Origin: Micrasema longulum
Taxonomy: Eukaryota > Arthropoda > Insecta > Trichoptera > Brachycentridae
Direction: 5' to 3'
DNA: 64,000 nt
NCBI GenBank assembly: GCA_022494885.1
Contig: JAGVSM010003511.1
Location: forward strand, 29,965 to 93,964
The notes beneath the pieces are model-generated. The model worked only from the letters and a program-made list of their open reading frames with translations, searched no databases and was not told the DNA's origin. Every line of letters starts with the position of its first letter. The first letter of the stretch is position 1. This document shows positions 45,344 to 57,765 of this stretch, in pieces. The position numbers and the translations under genes were made by a program.

Positions 45344-46370
45344 CTATAGTCCTTAAAATATAGCTTGATTATAATGACAACTGCCAAACTAATGTCAATA
45401 GTGATGGAAATTACTGATCACTGGTCATGTACCGATCAAACCGATTTTATCAGTTTTTTCTTGTAAACATGAAACTCTGTTTCCGAAAATTGATATAAAA
45501 ACGCAAAAACAAGCCTATTGTAGTGTGTTTAAATAAGACATTTTTACTTTTTACATGAACAAAATGAAATGAATTATATTTTTATTCGATTAATTTACAT
45601 TGATCAATTTGTAAAACTTTTAGCAAAATGATGTAGCCTTGTAAGAACGCCGTCAATAATTAGGTTTATTTTAGTTTTTTTTAGTTTTAAAGCTGATTTT
45701 ATATATTTATGTTGATAAATATGTTTTTTTTAATTTTTTTTAAAATATATTTGGACCCCTGTATTTAGTAGCCTTACGTGTCATGTACAAGGCTAAGGTA
45801 CTCGGAAAAAAAAAAAAGTTTTTGTTTGTCTTGGAAATGGGATGTTCGATCACTGATTTTGGTTTATTACCTTTATGAGTCCAATCACCATTGTTGCAAA
45901 GTTCAAGAACAATGGCGCATGATAACTTCTTTTTACTACAGTGTGGATATCTGTTAAGGATATTCCATCTTTCCTGCATTCTGCTTCAAGATTATGGCGT
46001 TGCAAACTGGAAAATGGGCACTGAAATAACAGATGTTCTATACTCTGTGAAGAAATATCATCGCATGGACAATAGTCATCATTCCTTAATTTAAACCTAT
46101 ATAGATAACTTCTCATAGCTCCGTGTCCGGTAAAAATTCGGGTCGTTTCGAAAGTATTTTGGTGATGATGACGGAAGTTTGCTGCATCAGCCAGCGTTGG
46201 GAAAAACATTTTAGTGATTTTACCTGCAGAAGAAGCGCGGTAATGATCCTCCCTGTTTAGAACATTGTATTAAAAAAATAAATTAACATGCCAGGTACGA
46301 TACTACAAAGTTATGTCGTCACTTTTGCTGACAACTGTCTTCTAATCAAGCTATATTTTAAGGACTATAG
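45344..46370. mobile_element. MITE B copy 3, with nested R1-like LINE
   Basis: The ends are CTATAGTCCTTAAAATATAG at 45344 and its exact reverse complement ending 46370; the inverted match runs about 28 bp before it weakens. Body blocks match copies 1 and 2. An R1-like LINE end at 45735-46262 is inserted, with loss of part of the MITE. Confidence 0.85.
45735..46262 (-). pseudogene. R1-like LINE C-terminus and 3' tail
   Basis: Open on the minus strand from about 46260 to 45850: EDHYRASSAGKITKMFFPTL, FTGHGAMRSYLYRFKLR, DYCPCDDISSQSIEHLLFQC and NFATMVIGLIKV. The same family, badly broken, is at 61899, and its tail is at 29195. The 3' tail (CCTTAGCCTTGTACATGACA on the other strand) follows to 45735. 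The frame is intact but lacks almost all of the element. Confidence 0.85.
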
Positions 46371-46429
46371 TATTTTTTTAACATTTGCACTCTCATACTC
46401 GTTCAGCTTGTAGATTAGATACATACATA

Positions 46430-46885
46430 TAATTTTTAAACTTTTTTTTTTTTTTTTTATAGATTGTACTATGTATAAATCATTTTGAATTCATTTCGGT
46501 ACCTTATATTATGTTTATTTTGTTATTATTTGAAACTTTTTCACAGCTTTTTTTTTAAATAAATATTTGGGTTCTTATGATTTACCCAAATATTTAATTT
46601 TGAGGGCCATTTTCAACGAGTTGTAAATAACTCACTATTAGAAAATGCGAGGGAATCAAGTTGGGGTAGAGTGGGATTCGAACCACGGACCTTTGAGCCG
46701 TGAGTCCGAGACACTAGCCACGGAACCACAACCCGATTCTAATTTGTAGTGTATCATAATTTCTATTATGCTTTTGTAAATAATGTTATTGTTTTAAATA
46801 TAAAAACGTATGTAAATAAATATTGTTATCTGCATGTCCCTAAATGAGTTTTTACAAAAACTCCTTGGGAATATTACATAACAGT
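46430..46885 (+). repeat. family F tail copy 1, split by SINE-3
   Basis: ATCATTTTGAATTCATTTCG...GTAGTGTATCATAATTTCTA, GCTTTTGTAAATAATG and AACTCCTTGGGAATATTA. SINE-3 occupies about 46558-46742. Confidence 0.75.
46558..46742 (-). repeat. SINE-3 copy
   Basis: ACCCAAATATTTAATTTTGA, GGCCATTTTCAACGAGTTGT, then the reversed head GATTCGAACCACGG and CCACGGAACCACAACCCGAT. Confidence 0.8.
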
Positions 46886-47579
46886 CCATTTTAATAAGTA
46901 AATAATCTTGTTGGAAAATAGGAGTCGAGTTAAGGTGAACGAGGAATGAGTCCGGACCCCCGATCTCAACCTAGCCCAACATTTATTTAAAAAACATATA
47001 TTTTCTTTATGCGGCAAACACACCCTCTGAACGTCTATAGTTACTATACTGTTGTACGCTATACGGTTGGCAGTCGGCCAGTCGGAGTATCGATTCTTCC
47101 ACAGAACAGTCTTCCCTGAACCACCCTATTTGTGCCACCTGCACCCACCCCTAACTAAGTAGATGACTGTACACCCCCACTCATGAATTGCACTATACCG
47201 GGACCTCTTACTCGTTTGCAGGAAGTTAAATGGATTTTTAGAAAAAAATATTTGTAAATAGCCTTTTTTTAATGCGTGTCGTATTTATTTATTTTGTTCA
47301 AAAGAGATTTACAAAAATAAAAATAAAATACATGCTTACATGCTTACATACTTAAGAATAAACACAGAATATACAGAAAAAATATGTAAAATTAGTTAGA
47401 AAGAATATAATAAAAAGTTTTGCAAAGTAAGGTATGCAAGAAAAAACAGTAAGCATATAAACAAAAAATGCAAAGATATAAGCTTATGAAATAAATTCTG
47501 TAAAGCAAACAAAGTAAATAAAATGTTACGGTAAGCGATAAAGATAAATTTAAGTTAAATTAATAAACAAGCAAGCATA
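46886..47579. other. unrecognised; weak SINE-like head at 46900-46985
   Basis: The minus strand at 46900-46985 has GGGTCCGGACTCATTCC and a TTGTTGG end reminiscent of SINE-3. 47000-47220 is GC-richer and unrecognised. 47283-47580 is A/T-rich, like a reversed LINE tail. Confidence 0.3.
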
Positions 47580-47895
47580 TACATACATGTAATTTTTTAA
47601 ACTTTTTATATTTTTAAATTTTTCTTTCCCAGATTGTATAATGTACATATCATTTTGAATTTATTTCCATACCTAGTATTTTGTTTATTTTGTTATTTTT
47701 AAATATTTTTCATACCCTTTTAATTTGTAGTGTATCATAATTTTTATTCTGCTTTTGTAAATAATGTTATAGTTAAAAATATAAAAACGTCTTTAAATAA
47801 ATATTGTTATCTGCATGTCTCTAAATGAGTTCTTTAAAAAAAACTCCTTGGGAATATTATATACAATTATGTATAATATGTTTTTCAATTTTATA
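47580..47895 (+). repeat. family F tail copy 2
   Basis: CATTTTGAATTTATTTCCAT, AATTTGTAGTGTATCATAAT and CTCCTTGGGAATATTATATA. Confidence 0.8.
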
Positions 47896-48244
47896 AAATA
47901 AAATAAAATATTATCGCGAAAAAATAAGAAATAAAAATATGTATATATGAAATGCGTATTTGCCAAAACTACAATGCAATATAATAGTTAAAAATAAAAA
48001 ACAAGTATAAGGTAATAAAAATAAACAAGTAAGTATTTATTAATTTATGGAATTGAATTGTCAATGATAGTTTGACGAGCAGCTCCAAATAAACTTGATA
48101 TTGTGGACTTATAAGATAATAAAGATTTGGACAGAATGTCTGCAGCCGTTCCATAAGTGTTACTTTACCTATGCAGTCTCGGTATCAATGAATTGTTTAG
48201 TTGGTTGGTCTTCTTCTTCTTAGTACTGGAGCAATGCATAATGT
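47896..48244. other. unrecognised spacer
   Basis: Between the second and third family F copies; no frame or repeat. Confidence 0.25.
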
Positions 48245-48535
48245 GAGCAGATTGCATAATGTATTCATCATTTTGAATTTATTTCCATGCCTAGTATTAT
48301 GTTTATTTTGTTATTTTAAAGTATTTTTCATACGCTTTTTAATTTGTAGTATATCATAATTTAAATTTTTCTGCTTTTGTAAATAATATTATAGTTTAAA
48401 ATATAAAAACGTCTTTAAATACATTTGTTATCTGTATGTCCCTAAATGAGTTTTTTTTTTTAAAAACTCCTTGGGAATATTGTATATAATTGTGTATAGT
48501 ATGTTTTCAATTTAATAAAAATAAAGAAAAACATT
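48245..48535 (+). repeat. family F tail copy 3
   Basis: CATTTTGAATTTATTTCCAT, CATAATTTAAATTTTTCTGC and AACTCCTTGGGAATATTGTA. Confidence 0.8.
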
Positions 48536-49214
48536 TTTTGTATTTTTGTATGTAGCGCTGAACTTCTTCGTTGTGATTACAGTGGCATTCTTTTATTTTA
48601 ATTCATAAATTTTAACTAAGGACTGTCTGAAAAATCACTATCCAATTCATTCCCTTCCTTTTGCCATAATATGCCAGACGAAACGGGATAGTAAAAATAG
48701 TTAGGCCACGCCTAGTCTATGCGGATAAATCGTTATGCGGGATGCGAAAAATTCACCGCACACACCATTACCAAACCAAACCCCACCCGCAAAATAATAA
48801 ATTATCTCAGATAATTTGGTAATTACCCAGTACCTATCCACTGAATTAATTCTCGCCGCGGTCGTGAAGGCCGCGTGTTTTTTTTGCTGTGGCTACACTA
48901 AAGTAAATAACAAACATGGCGCCGCATATTAAAACAGCTGATCGATGACAGCTGACCAAAAAGCGTGAATCATTCATGCCTTAATAATATATTCAGGTAC
49001 AACTGTATCTTCTTGTACTGTTTAGAAATGTCTATTAGATATTGTGTTGTGTGTGTAATTGTGTTAGTTTAACGTTTTTTTTTTTGTAATAATAGCACTG
49101 TGTGCACAACAATAAATATGAATGAATTGATCTATGTTAAAGGGGTACAAGTCCATAGACTCAAAGTTTGAGAAAATCGATAAAAACTGTCTCGTATTAC
49201 TACTTATTTTTATT
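48536..49214. other. unrecognised; GC-richer patch 48720-48960
   Basis: The patch has CCGCGGTCGTGAAGGCCGCG, a GC-rich inverted pair, and AACAGCTGATCGATGACAGC, with two CAGCTG E-boxes. It could be a promoter or old element; no gene is visible next to it. Confidence 0.3.
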
Positions 49215-49390
49215 ACATCATCATCGTCATAAGCTCAACAGCCCCGGGTGGGCCTTGGCTGAATCCAGGAGTCTCCTGCACTCTTGCCGGTCTTCTGCTC
49301 TTCCTCTCCAGTTCCTCATTTCCCACATTGTCATATCTGCGCTGATTCAGTCCATCCATCGAATTTGGAGCCTTCTGGTCTTCGTCGTGT
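49215..49390 (-). repeat. RTE-type LINE terminal fragment
   Basis: The minus strand encodes RLQIRWMD, a stop, then ISADMTMWEMRNWRGRAEDR and LLDSAKAHPGL, ending in a GATGATGAT tail. It is a second RTE lineage, different from 11038 and 27493. Confidence 0.65.
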
Positions 49391-49404
49391 GTGTGTGTAA
49401 TTGT

Positions 49405-50016
49405 TTCCGAGTAAGTACTTGGTACCTGTTTATGTTTGAATTCCGAAACTCAAAATAATTTATTTTTAAATAATGAAATTAAGTAGGTACCTAAGTACTT
49501 GTTTATGGTAGAATTCTAAAACACAAAATGATCACTTTTCAAATATATAATTCTTTTTGCAAATGTTTAACTCTGCTCTTCTCACCAACAGGGGTACAAT
49601 TTATTCATGAATTCAATTTTGAAAAATGTATTGAATGTCAGTTTATATTATTTCAGTATTTCTAAAAATTCAGTTAAAATATATAAATGGGAAGAAATAT
49701 AAGGAAAGAATCTGATTGGGATCTAAAAAAAAAGCGAATGTTGTTTGTAAACATTTAAAAGCAAACTTTTTTAAACACAAATAACAACATCCTTCCATTT
49801 TTTTGTATTTGCATTCTCGTCGAATGCAGCCCTGGTGGCTGATGGAAAAAATATTTATGCTTCTAACTTTTTTTTACATACTCGATTGAAAATTTTAATG
49901 TCTACGAACACGCGCAGCGCAAAGATCTACATTTTGCTGAAAACTTCACGTAAATTGGTTAAGCCGTTTAGGAGTTCAATGACATCACACGTACAGAAGA
50001 ATTATACATATATAGA
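49405..50016 (-). mobile_element. Helitron, non-autonomous, 3'-truncated
   Basis: The 5' end on the minus strand is A|TCTATATATGTATAATTCTT at 50016, then CTGTACGTGTGATGTCA. The body matches the complete element at 57766 in inverted orientation. The CTAG end is missing. Confidence 0.75.
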
Positions 50017-50074
50017 TATTAGTAATTCAATAAAGACAATTAGCAATGAGAATGTTCAGAGGTTTTTTTTTTCA

Positions 50075-50410
50075 AATTTTAGATATCGTATTATCAGCGC
50101 TATGATTTTATAAGTTTTATTTTTTTGAAGTAGCTCCGCGTGTGACGTCATAGGTTCTCTTCCGCTTATTCTCGATCAGTTCTGTCCATTGGTCTATTGA
50201 CGGCAAACAAACCGGAAATCTTCCATAATTCTCTTATCGTTGGTTGATTCATGTGAACTAGTGACGTCCTTCGAAGAATTTCATTTTTATTAAAATATTT
50301 TATATAATTTTTTTCGTACATTTTCAGAAAACTTTGCCGTACAATTTAATGCTCCAATTTTTACCGCGCGCAAGAAAATATTTATTGTATCCAATTATCC
50401 GTAGGGCTGA
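50075..50410 (+). mobile_element. MITE E copy
   Basis: CTCCGCGTGTGACGTCATAG, ACGGCAAACAAACCGGAAAT, TTTTTACCGCGCGCAAGAAA. Confidence 0.72.
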
Positions 50411-50485
50411 AGTTCCTCATTGATTAAACTGTTTCAAAGCCATGTGTTGCAAGGATCTAGTACCAGACTTCGTTAACTTCACAGT

Positions 50486-51007
50486 AGCTCAATCACAAAT
50501 AACTATAGACGTGCTTAAAAACACGCTAAGCGTTTGAGCGATCACATAGAACAATAATGAACATGTTTAAATTATCGCAGTCATAAGTCAACGCGTGTGT
50601 AATTTCTAAGTCAACACTGGTGTCGGTTTTTTTTTGTTTTCCTCGTAAATAAATACAGTTCATTGGCAAAAATTCGACGTTTACTTTAAAAAATAATACA
50701 ATATACTGCATTTGCAAAATAGTAAGGAGTATCTAATACCAAAAAGTTAAAATTAAATTACAATTACTATGGTGACTGCTTTTCTTGACATATGGCTTGC
50801 CAACCGCCGTCTTAATGCGATAAATAGCATGATAAATAATAAATAAATAAATAACAATAGCAGCAATTTTGAAATATTTTCCATATTTACACCGGTGAAA
50901 TTCAAATATGTGATTGCGCAGCAGGATCATACGTCGCGATATGTAAATATTTTGACATTTAAAAGTAGGTGTTCACGGATGTTCCATTGTGATCGCGAAT
51001 ACGATAA
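50486..51007 (-). mobile_element. family G copy, partial
   Basis: GTAGCTCAATCACAAATAAC at the left, then ACAATTACTATGGTGACTGC and GGCTTGCCAACCGCCG, and TTCCATTGTGATCGCGAATA at the right. It matches 7391-7905 in reverse and joins a family A foldback at 51008. Confidence 0.7.
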
Positions 51008-51345
51008 AAAAAGTTTTTGAGAAGGGAATATGGAAGTCTAGGCATTTACAGGGCTTATGACCTGTCATCAGCTAGTTTAAGTGGCCACTTTACACACTGT
51101 GTAACATTCACCATTCTGTCCATGTTTGAACATCCACATATCCTCAACTCTTCCATCTGTTGACTTTTGTGAAGTAAAACTTAAACCAGCCGATGACAGG
51201 TCATAAGCCCTGTAAATGCCTAGACTTCCATATTCCCTTCTCAAAAACTTTTTCGTTCTCTGTTGAAATAAATTTAAATACGAAACACTTCCTAGGGAGG
51301 AAATCCAGCCAGTCTGCAAGCATTTGGACATAATCAAACATTGTT
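51008..51345. repeat. family A foldback, 75-bp arms, plus inverted C
   Basis: 51008-51082 and 51179-51253 are reverse complements with two mismatches. 51285-51340 is an inverted C block (GGAAATCCAGCCAGTCTGCA, TTTGGACATAATCAAAC). Confidence 0.85.
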
Positions 51346-52424
51346 AAAAAAAAATTGTCTTAGTTTAATATTCTACTAATAAATATATTTTTTTAAAAAG
51401 ACACTGAACTTCCTCATTGTAATCACGTCGCTTATTAGCACGTTGATAGTTTTTTTATATTTCATTTATTTTATTTTATTCAGAAAACATACAGTCATAC
51501 ATAATAAGTATTAAAAACAACAATTTCTTAACATAAAAAGACCAATTAAGTTTTCATAAATTATGCAAAAGATATAAACATTAAATGTGACAAAAAAATA
51601 ATAAATAAGAATTTCAAGTGAGAAAATAATAATTGTTAACATTTGCGTTTTCCATGGAGGTAATAAATTAAAATAAATAAAAATACCGAATGTACACTCC
51701 GAGCCATCCACGCACACACATGAACGCACAGATATGTAACACATACACAAACATATGCATTACATGCGGCACATATACATAGCATAAACCACTCAAGATG
51801 CACATTCGGCAACTATCCCAAATAATCGACCCCATGAAGAAATTTTCTGTACAAATGCAACGTGCAGTTAAAAATGTCTACATTAATGCTGAGTCCGTTA
51901 TAATTTCTACAGGTACGTCTAATGAATGAATTTGAGGTATAGTTGTTTTTACAAGTTGGTATTTAAAAAAGGGAATTTAATCTGGTATAGCGGAGAGGAC
52001 AACGGAAACCAATATTTTGTAAAAGATTTTTAGTTATTTGTGATTAAGCTACAGATCCTATATGCATTTTGTTCAATTATTAATGTTATTATCTCGTTTC
52101 TCCTCGCGCCATATTTGCTGTTCGTTGTGCTATAAATAACCTAAACACCTTAGTCTCAACTTCCAACCTTAGGCGGTTGGGTTGATTCATTCCTCATCAT
52201 AATATATTATGTATAATAACATCTCGTCTGCCATAATAGACCGTCTATATTCACGAGTCCTCCATTAGTCATTCGCTGTTTGTTTTTCCTACAAAATTAC
52301 ATGGACACTATCCATATTGATCGTGCAACCATTTTATTGAAGAAAAAAATAACTAAAAATATACGCACTTAAAAAACACCTTTCAAAAAACTGTTTTACG
52401 GCGAGAGATATGTGATGTTCAGCA
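51346..52424. other. unrecognised intergenic DNA
   Basis: 51460-51600 looks like a reversed LINE tail. 52028-52056 (GTTATTTGTGATTAAGCTAC) is a family G end. A CA-rich stretch is at 51700-51780. No gene. Confidence 0.3.
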
Positions 52425-52572
52425 ATGTTTTGAGTTTGTCCAAATTTTTGTAGACAAGGACTGGATTCAACTCCCTTCTTCATCTCTGTTGTATTACAAC
52501 TATTGTGAATATTACAACAGAGATGAAGAACATTTAAGAGAAGGTAATATAGAAGTCTAGGCATTTACAGTG
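52425..52572 (+). repeat. family A copy, C-A order with internal palindrome
   Basis: C block TTTTGAGTTTGTCCAAATTT, then CTTCATCTCTGTTGTA facing TACAACAGAGATGAAG (16-bp inverted), then the A start. Confidence 0.7.
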
Positions 52573-52860
52573 CATTTCCACCTCTGAAGGTGGTTCTATG
52601 ACAGTTCTTCCGATTGGTTCGTTTACGGTGACCAAACCGGAAATCCTCCAAAGCTCTTATATCATTGGATGGTTCATATGAACCAGTGACGTCATTCAAA
52701 GTAGTGCGTTTTTATTAAAATAATAATTATTATTATGTTCGTACATTTTTAAGAAATTTTACCGTACAATTTAATGCTCTAATTTTTACCGCGCACAAGA
52801 AAACATTTTTGTATCCAACTTCTCGTAGGGCTGAAGTTTCTCATTCGTTCTTTAATTCAA
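52573..52860 (+). mobile_element. MITE E copy, partial
   Basis: ACGGTGACCAAACCGGAAAT, TGGTTCATATGAACCAGTGA, CGTCATTCAAAGTAGTGCGT and TTTTTACCGCGCACAAGAAA. Confidence 0.7.
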
Positions 52861-53004
52861 AAGATGACCGGTTTTTTGGGATTTTGAAGAAATGTTATAA
52901 CTTCCGATGGTCAATACTTTGAATAAAAGAATTGTACAAGTTTTTCTTTGATAAACGCTCAATTTTCCCTTAAGTTATAGACCTAATAACAAAAATGATA
53001 AATA

Positions 53005-53078
53005 TACGCTGCGGTTGGTGTACCAATGCAGTGCTCTTTGCACCATTAGGTGCGGAAGGGGTAATGATGATGATGATG
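53005..53078 (+). repeat. SINE-1 tail
   Basis: CTGCGGTTGGTGTACCAATG, CACCATTAGGTGCGGAAGGG, then (GAT)n. Confidence 0.7.
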
Positions 53079-53084
53079 AATATT

Positions 53085-53530
53085 TTCTTTAACATTTCCA
53101 TAATTTTTTTTGTTTTTTTTTACAATATACACAAGTGGGAAAACAGAGTATTAAAAAAATAAAGGATAATTACATAGCAATGAAATTCGCATTAACAGTA
53201 AAAATAGTAAACAAAAAATCCCACAAAGGCATTTCCTGTTATGAAATGTTAATGAATTTTTGCTCCTATAATAAATAGACAGGTTTAATATTTTTGTGTA
53301 ATATAAGAAAGAGAAAAAAAAACATTCTGTAAAATTTTATAAGGTACTTTTTTATTTTAGAGTAATTAAAAAAGGAAAAAAAACATTCAAAAAACATAAA
53401 AATATTTGAAAGCAAAGGGCGTAAACTTAATATACTTGAACAATTAGAAATTAATAAATATCTAAATAATCCTAATTTTAAAATAATAAATGAACAAACC
53501 AACCTAATATCTTCACCACTATTAAACATA
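53085..53530 (-). repeat. LINE 3' tail
   Basis: Reverse of the tail at 26092: CCCACAAAGGCATTTCCTGT and TTTTGCTCCTATAATAAATA. An 87-codon minus frame has no recognisable motif. Confidence 0.5.
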
Positions 53531-53699
53531 TTTAAATAGACTGTTATTCTTCACTTTGTTCCTTTTTGTACACGCTTATATGACGCGTAATTAATAGATG
53601 AATCATGTTACAATTGCATTGATATATTTTGATAAGAAATTCTTAAAAATAGAAATATTGTATAATAAAACATTTATGTTTATATAAATTTCCTCATAA

Positions 53700-54235
53700 T
53701 ATTTCAATCATGTTTTAAAATTAAAATAAACAGCAACCTATTATAATATTATTGATATTTTTTCGACAACAATTATCTAAATTTACAAAACTATAAGGCT
53801 TCATTAATTATCCCACAATACATACTTGTATGTCAATAAATGTTTACTTTGTTATATTTTCCCCGAAATTCAAATACAAATACCTAAATTCCCCATTACC
53901 TATTAAACACTTAGCCTAACCCTTAACCATCGGTTTTTCTCTCAATTATGATTAATGTACTTGCTATAGTTCATAAGATTATTTTTATTTTCTACTTAAG
54001 TACCTTGAATTATATAACTTTATAAGGACATTCAATCCAAATAATCTTCACATTCGTTTGAAAATGCCCTAATAAGGCGAAACAATTGTCACGAAGTTTT
54101 TATTTTTATATGTTTATATTTGTAAAAATAAAATAAAGTGTTCAGTAGACTCAAATCAGTGTTTGATTTCTAATTATAAGTTTAAATATGGAGTTCTACA
54201 AAATAAACACCAAATCAATCAATAAAAATATTCCT
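53700..54235 (+). repeat. family J copy 2
   Basis: Nearly identical to 23440-23965. The hammerhead-like segment is at 54057-54095 (TTTGAAAATGCCCTAATAAG, GCGAAACAATTGTCACGAAG). Confidence 0.78.
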
Positions 54236-54409
54236 TATTATTAAAGGAAAACAAAATATATCATAGAAAAAAAAGTACCTTAAGTTTAAATCCAGGATAG
54301 AGCTTTTTTAAAAAAGAAGGAAATTTTTGAATGTTTGGGATCAATGATATATTATCAGTAAAAAAATAATTGAAAAATTTGCGCAATTTTTTATTTTTTA
54401 TTGTTTACG
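54236..54409. other. unrecognised spacer
   Basis: AT-rich, nothing seen. Confidence 0.2.
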
Positions 54410-55030
54410 AGTTTTATTTTATTTTATTTTATTAGGGAAATCAACAGTTCTACATACATATTTTTAGTAAACAAACAGATATAGTGTATAAACTCAGAAC
54501 TAATAACAGATTTCCACATAGTATACAAAGTTGGTAAAAAAAATATATTACATATCAAATAAATACATACAATTTATACATACAAAAATGTTATTTTCAT
54601 GTACTCAATAATCAAAGATTTTTTAAATATTTATTTTAAGAACATTAAGTTACTGTAAATTGGGCGGGATAAGGACAAGAATGCTTGAAGAGAGGATAAA
54701 GAGGGGAGGGGAGATGTACATATTTATTATTATAATGTCTACTAAGTTACATAATACATTTTAGTGTAAATTTTAAATCTGACAGAGTGATGTTTGTGTA
54801 ATCTATATTTTTAAATCTTGTATTGTACATTGAAAAAGTCCTACGAAAAAAAGCATTTTTAACACACGATGTTTTACTTATTGGTACATGAAACAGGTGG
54901 TACCGTCTACAAATCCTGGCTGGCACATGTATTGTTATTAAACCAAGCAGCTCTGTACAGTCAACCATTCCTGTCACAATTTTGTAAAGCAGTAGTTGGT
55001 CCGCACACACTCTGAGTTGTAACATTACCT
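54410..55030 (-). pseudogene. Jockey/CR1-type LINE C-terminus and 3' tail
   Basis: Minus frame 55025-54747: LLLYKIVTGMVDCTELLGLI, HVPARICRRYHLFHVPISKT and FFRRTFSMYNTRFKNID, a typical non-LTR polymerase end. The 3' tail runs to a (TTTTA)n stretch at 54410. It is 5'-truncated. Confidence 0.75.
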
Positions 55031-55376
55031 GATAAAATCACCCACGCACAGGTGATGCCCATGTGGGATTTGTTTTCGTATTCTTTTATTATGTTTTATG
55101 TTATGTTCGTATGCTATTTTTTTCAATAATTATTTTTTTTTAAATGTAAAAGACAAACTAAATGTACAAATATGTTACAATTTCGTGATGCACAAAGAAT
55201 CAGGTGAGTGACAAACATTAAAATAATTATAACCATATGGTTTGATTTCACTTCCATATAAGGAAGCTTGCTGTGAGGCGAGGAGTCGAGGAGCCCTTCG
55301 CACATAATATCATTATGGCAAAACTCGCCAACATAATCCTGCTTTGATTTTATTTTGAGTAAATCCAAGGCTTTCT
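55031..55376. other. LINE-tail scrap and unrecognised DNA
   Basis: 55040-55110 (CCCACGCACAGGTGATGCCC, ATGTGGGATTTG) resembles the tail at 26300. An 88-codon minus frame is unrecognised. Confidence 0.35.
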
Positions 55377-55455
55377 GTAGCTCAATCACGAATAACTATC
55401 GACGTGCTTAAAACCATGCTAAGCATTTGAGCGATCACAATGAACAATAATGAAC
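55377..55455 (+). repeat. family G terminal fragment
   Basis: TGTAGCTCAATCACGAATAA, CTATCGACGTGCTTAAAAC, GAGCGATCACAATGAACAAT. Confidence 0.7.
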
Positions 55456-55544
55456 ATTTTTTTAAAATTGAATCGGCGTTCACTTCGTAACACTTCATTA
55501 TAAATTATTATGAAAATAAAACTTTGTTATCAGTGTTACAGTAT

Positions 55545-55645
55545 CTCTGTTGTAGTATGTTAATATAAACAGCTCCCCAGGGAGTTGAATCCAGTCCTTG
55601 TCTACAAAAATTTGGACAAACTCAAAATATTGTTGTTAAAGTATA
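55545..55645 (-). repeat. family A, A start joined to C
   Basis: CTCTGTTGTAGTATGTTAAT, CCCCAGGGAGTTGAATCCAG, TTTGGACAAACTCAAAATAT. Confidence 0.72.
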
Positions 55646-56329
55646 TAAGTTTACGGACATAATTGAACTATGTAAAATATTAAAATGTGTGTTTTTTTTA
55701 CAAATTCAGAGTCATATTTTAACATAAGTTATTTTTAGCACGAATAATAATATTTTATATTAAAAATAGCATATTTAAAAATTATAATAAAAAAATACCC
55801 TGTTACGGATGATTTCGGAGAGCAGAATTCAAATTGTGTTGTTATTAATTCGCAATTTTTTTTATTACTTAGGTACTTTTGTAAACATCGTGTCTTCTTC
55901 CTTCTAAAATTATTTTTAAAAATCAAAGTTATTGTATTATTTTCATATATATATATACACGTATATGTTATTTATATATACATATATTTACACGTATATG
56001 TTATTATTAATTAGGTATATTATGATACATGAGATTCATTATAGAATATTACAACTCTGTGCATCATAAAACATAATGTTTTATTCAAACAGTTCAATTA
56101 ACGATTTGAAACAATGAATAAATTCAGTAAGGCGTGGTCGTAAACATATTTACAAATATAAAAAGTGCACGTATTACCTATATTTTATTTATTTGTATTT
56201 AATAATTTTGTTTTCAAATTTACAATATTATGCCAATTTCTTCTTCTTCCTCTTTTCCACGTCCGCTCCTAATTAAAGCATGTGGACATCACCAGTTGCC
56301 TCCAGGGCCTCGATTATGATGGGAAGATA
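55646..56329. other. unrecognised AT-rich DNA
   Basis: ACACGTATATGTTATT occurs twice at 55955-56010 among TA repeats. 56235-56325 is unrecognised. No gene. Confidence 0.3.
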
Positions 56330-57365
56330 AAGACGTCATACCTTTACCTTGATGGTATAGTTGAAGATAAATTCCCTCTAGCGATTATAAAGATGTACTA
56401 CCGACCCCCCACCTTTCAGTTTTGGGTAGGTACATCGATATGAATCAAGGGGAAGCGTACGTCACGGTATACATATCTACGCTATAAAATGACATAGCTT
56501 CAGTATGACGTCATAGTTGAAGATAAAAATCTCCCGACCGACTACAAAGGTATAGTATCGATACCCATCAATTTTTTATGTAAGTACATAATTTTATACC
56601 GACGAATCTAGAACCCCTCGATACGTTTATCTACGCATTAAAAGTGTCAACATTTTTGTTCCCCCAAGCAATTTTTCCTTTAATTATGATTTATTAAACA
56701 TTTTAATCGTTTTGAGGTTGGCACTTTTTTTCTTAAAAGCCTATTATAAATATAAGAGGGAAATAAGTAAGTTTTGAAGTCGAATTAAATTCCGACATAA
56801 CTGTCACTTTAATAAAACGAACGCCTAGATGTGGAAATAATGTCGCTAGGTTCTCTCATATTAACAAATAAGAGTATCTAGGCGTCAGACACAGATTATA
56901 TGCGTCAGAAAGTTACCACTCTAAAAAAATAATTTAGTTATTATATTTTTTCCATCTGTTTTTCTATCTTTCTAAGTGTATGTATCGTGACGTTATAGGA
57001 GCCGGCTTTGTAGTCGATTGGTACAGATCGGTAGATACATACGTTAAGTGTACCGTCTAGGTGATTTCCAAAAGTCATGCAAAATTCGTGTTCAAGCGAG
57101 CATTTTTTGCTTGAATTGGGATTTATTGGAGTTTATAATTGCTTTGAAGTGAGCACTTTTTATTACAGAAGCCTATTTAAAATAAAAATGAGAAATATTT
57201 TTAATGTTAATGACGTAAGGAACGCGGACTAATTGTTTGCGGTCATTCCATTGGCTTGTTTCGATCATATGATGTCGATATGACAAGTAGGTAGAACATA
57301 CCGAGGTAAGATACAGATAGTACAGAAGTTAAGTACACCGTCTCGATATATACAGATGAAGATAG
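56330..57365 (+). repeat. family K copy 2, full length
   Basis: From GGCCTCGATTATGATGGGAA-type start to CAGATGAAGATAGCGTTC. It contains GGGGAAGCGTACGTCACGGT, an inverted pair ACGCCTAGAT / ATCTAGGCGT at 56821/56876, and GGTACAGATCGGTAGATACA. It is non-coding and about 1.03 kb. A parallel copy is at 59985. Confidence 0.85.
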
Positions 57366-57765
57366 CGTTCGTAATCGTGGCGCACCCTATCGCCAGCCAA
57401 GACTCTCGCCTTCTCCCGCGTTAATCCAGCGCCTCTTAGCTCCGCCGAATAAAGTCGAAAGATCGTCATCTGAATTCCATCCCCTAGAAAGCTATAAACT
57501 GTTTGTATTAACTATTTCTTTTATTCTTGTGTCGATAGAGGGGCGCGTCAATGAAATCATACAATCATTACATTGGTTGGCCCACACAAAGTTACAAGTT
57601 GACACAAAGTTCTTACTTTGGACTTGAGGAACTAGTTGGCCTTGTAAACAGATGGGCTGAGAAAGTTCAATACCCAACGGCCCATTTCACACCATGGCAA
57701 AAAGTAAAAAGTGAAATCCCCTCGGCACGATAAAATACAAAGAAAGGACTGATATTTTTTTAAAA
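57366..57765. other. unrecognised; 60-codon frame at 57551-57733
   Basis: The plus frame reads MKSYNHYIGWPTQSYKLTQS and ends KSEIPSAR. I do not recognise it. 57380-57480 is GC-richer. Confidence 0.3.

Noticed and set aside
57551..57733. 60-codon frame as a small protein gene
   Set aside because: It has a start codon but no recognisable content, and sits between two transposable elements.
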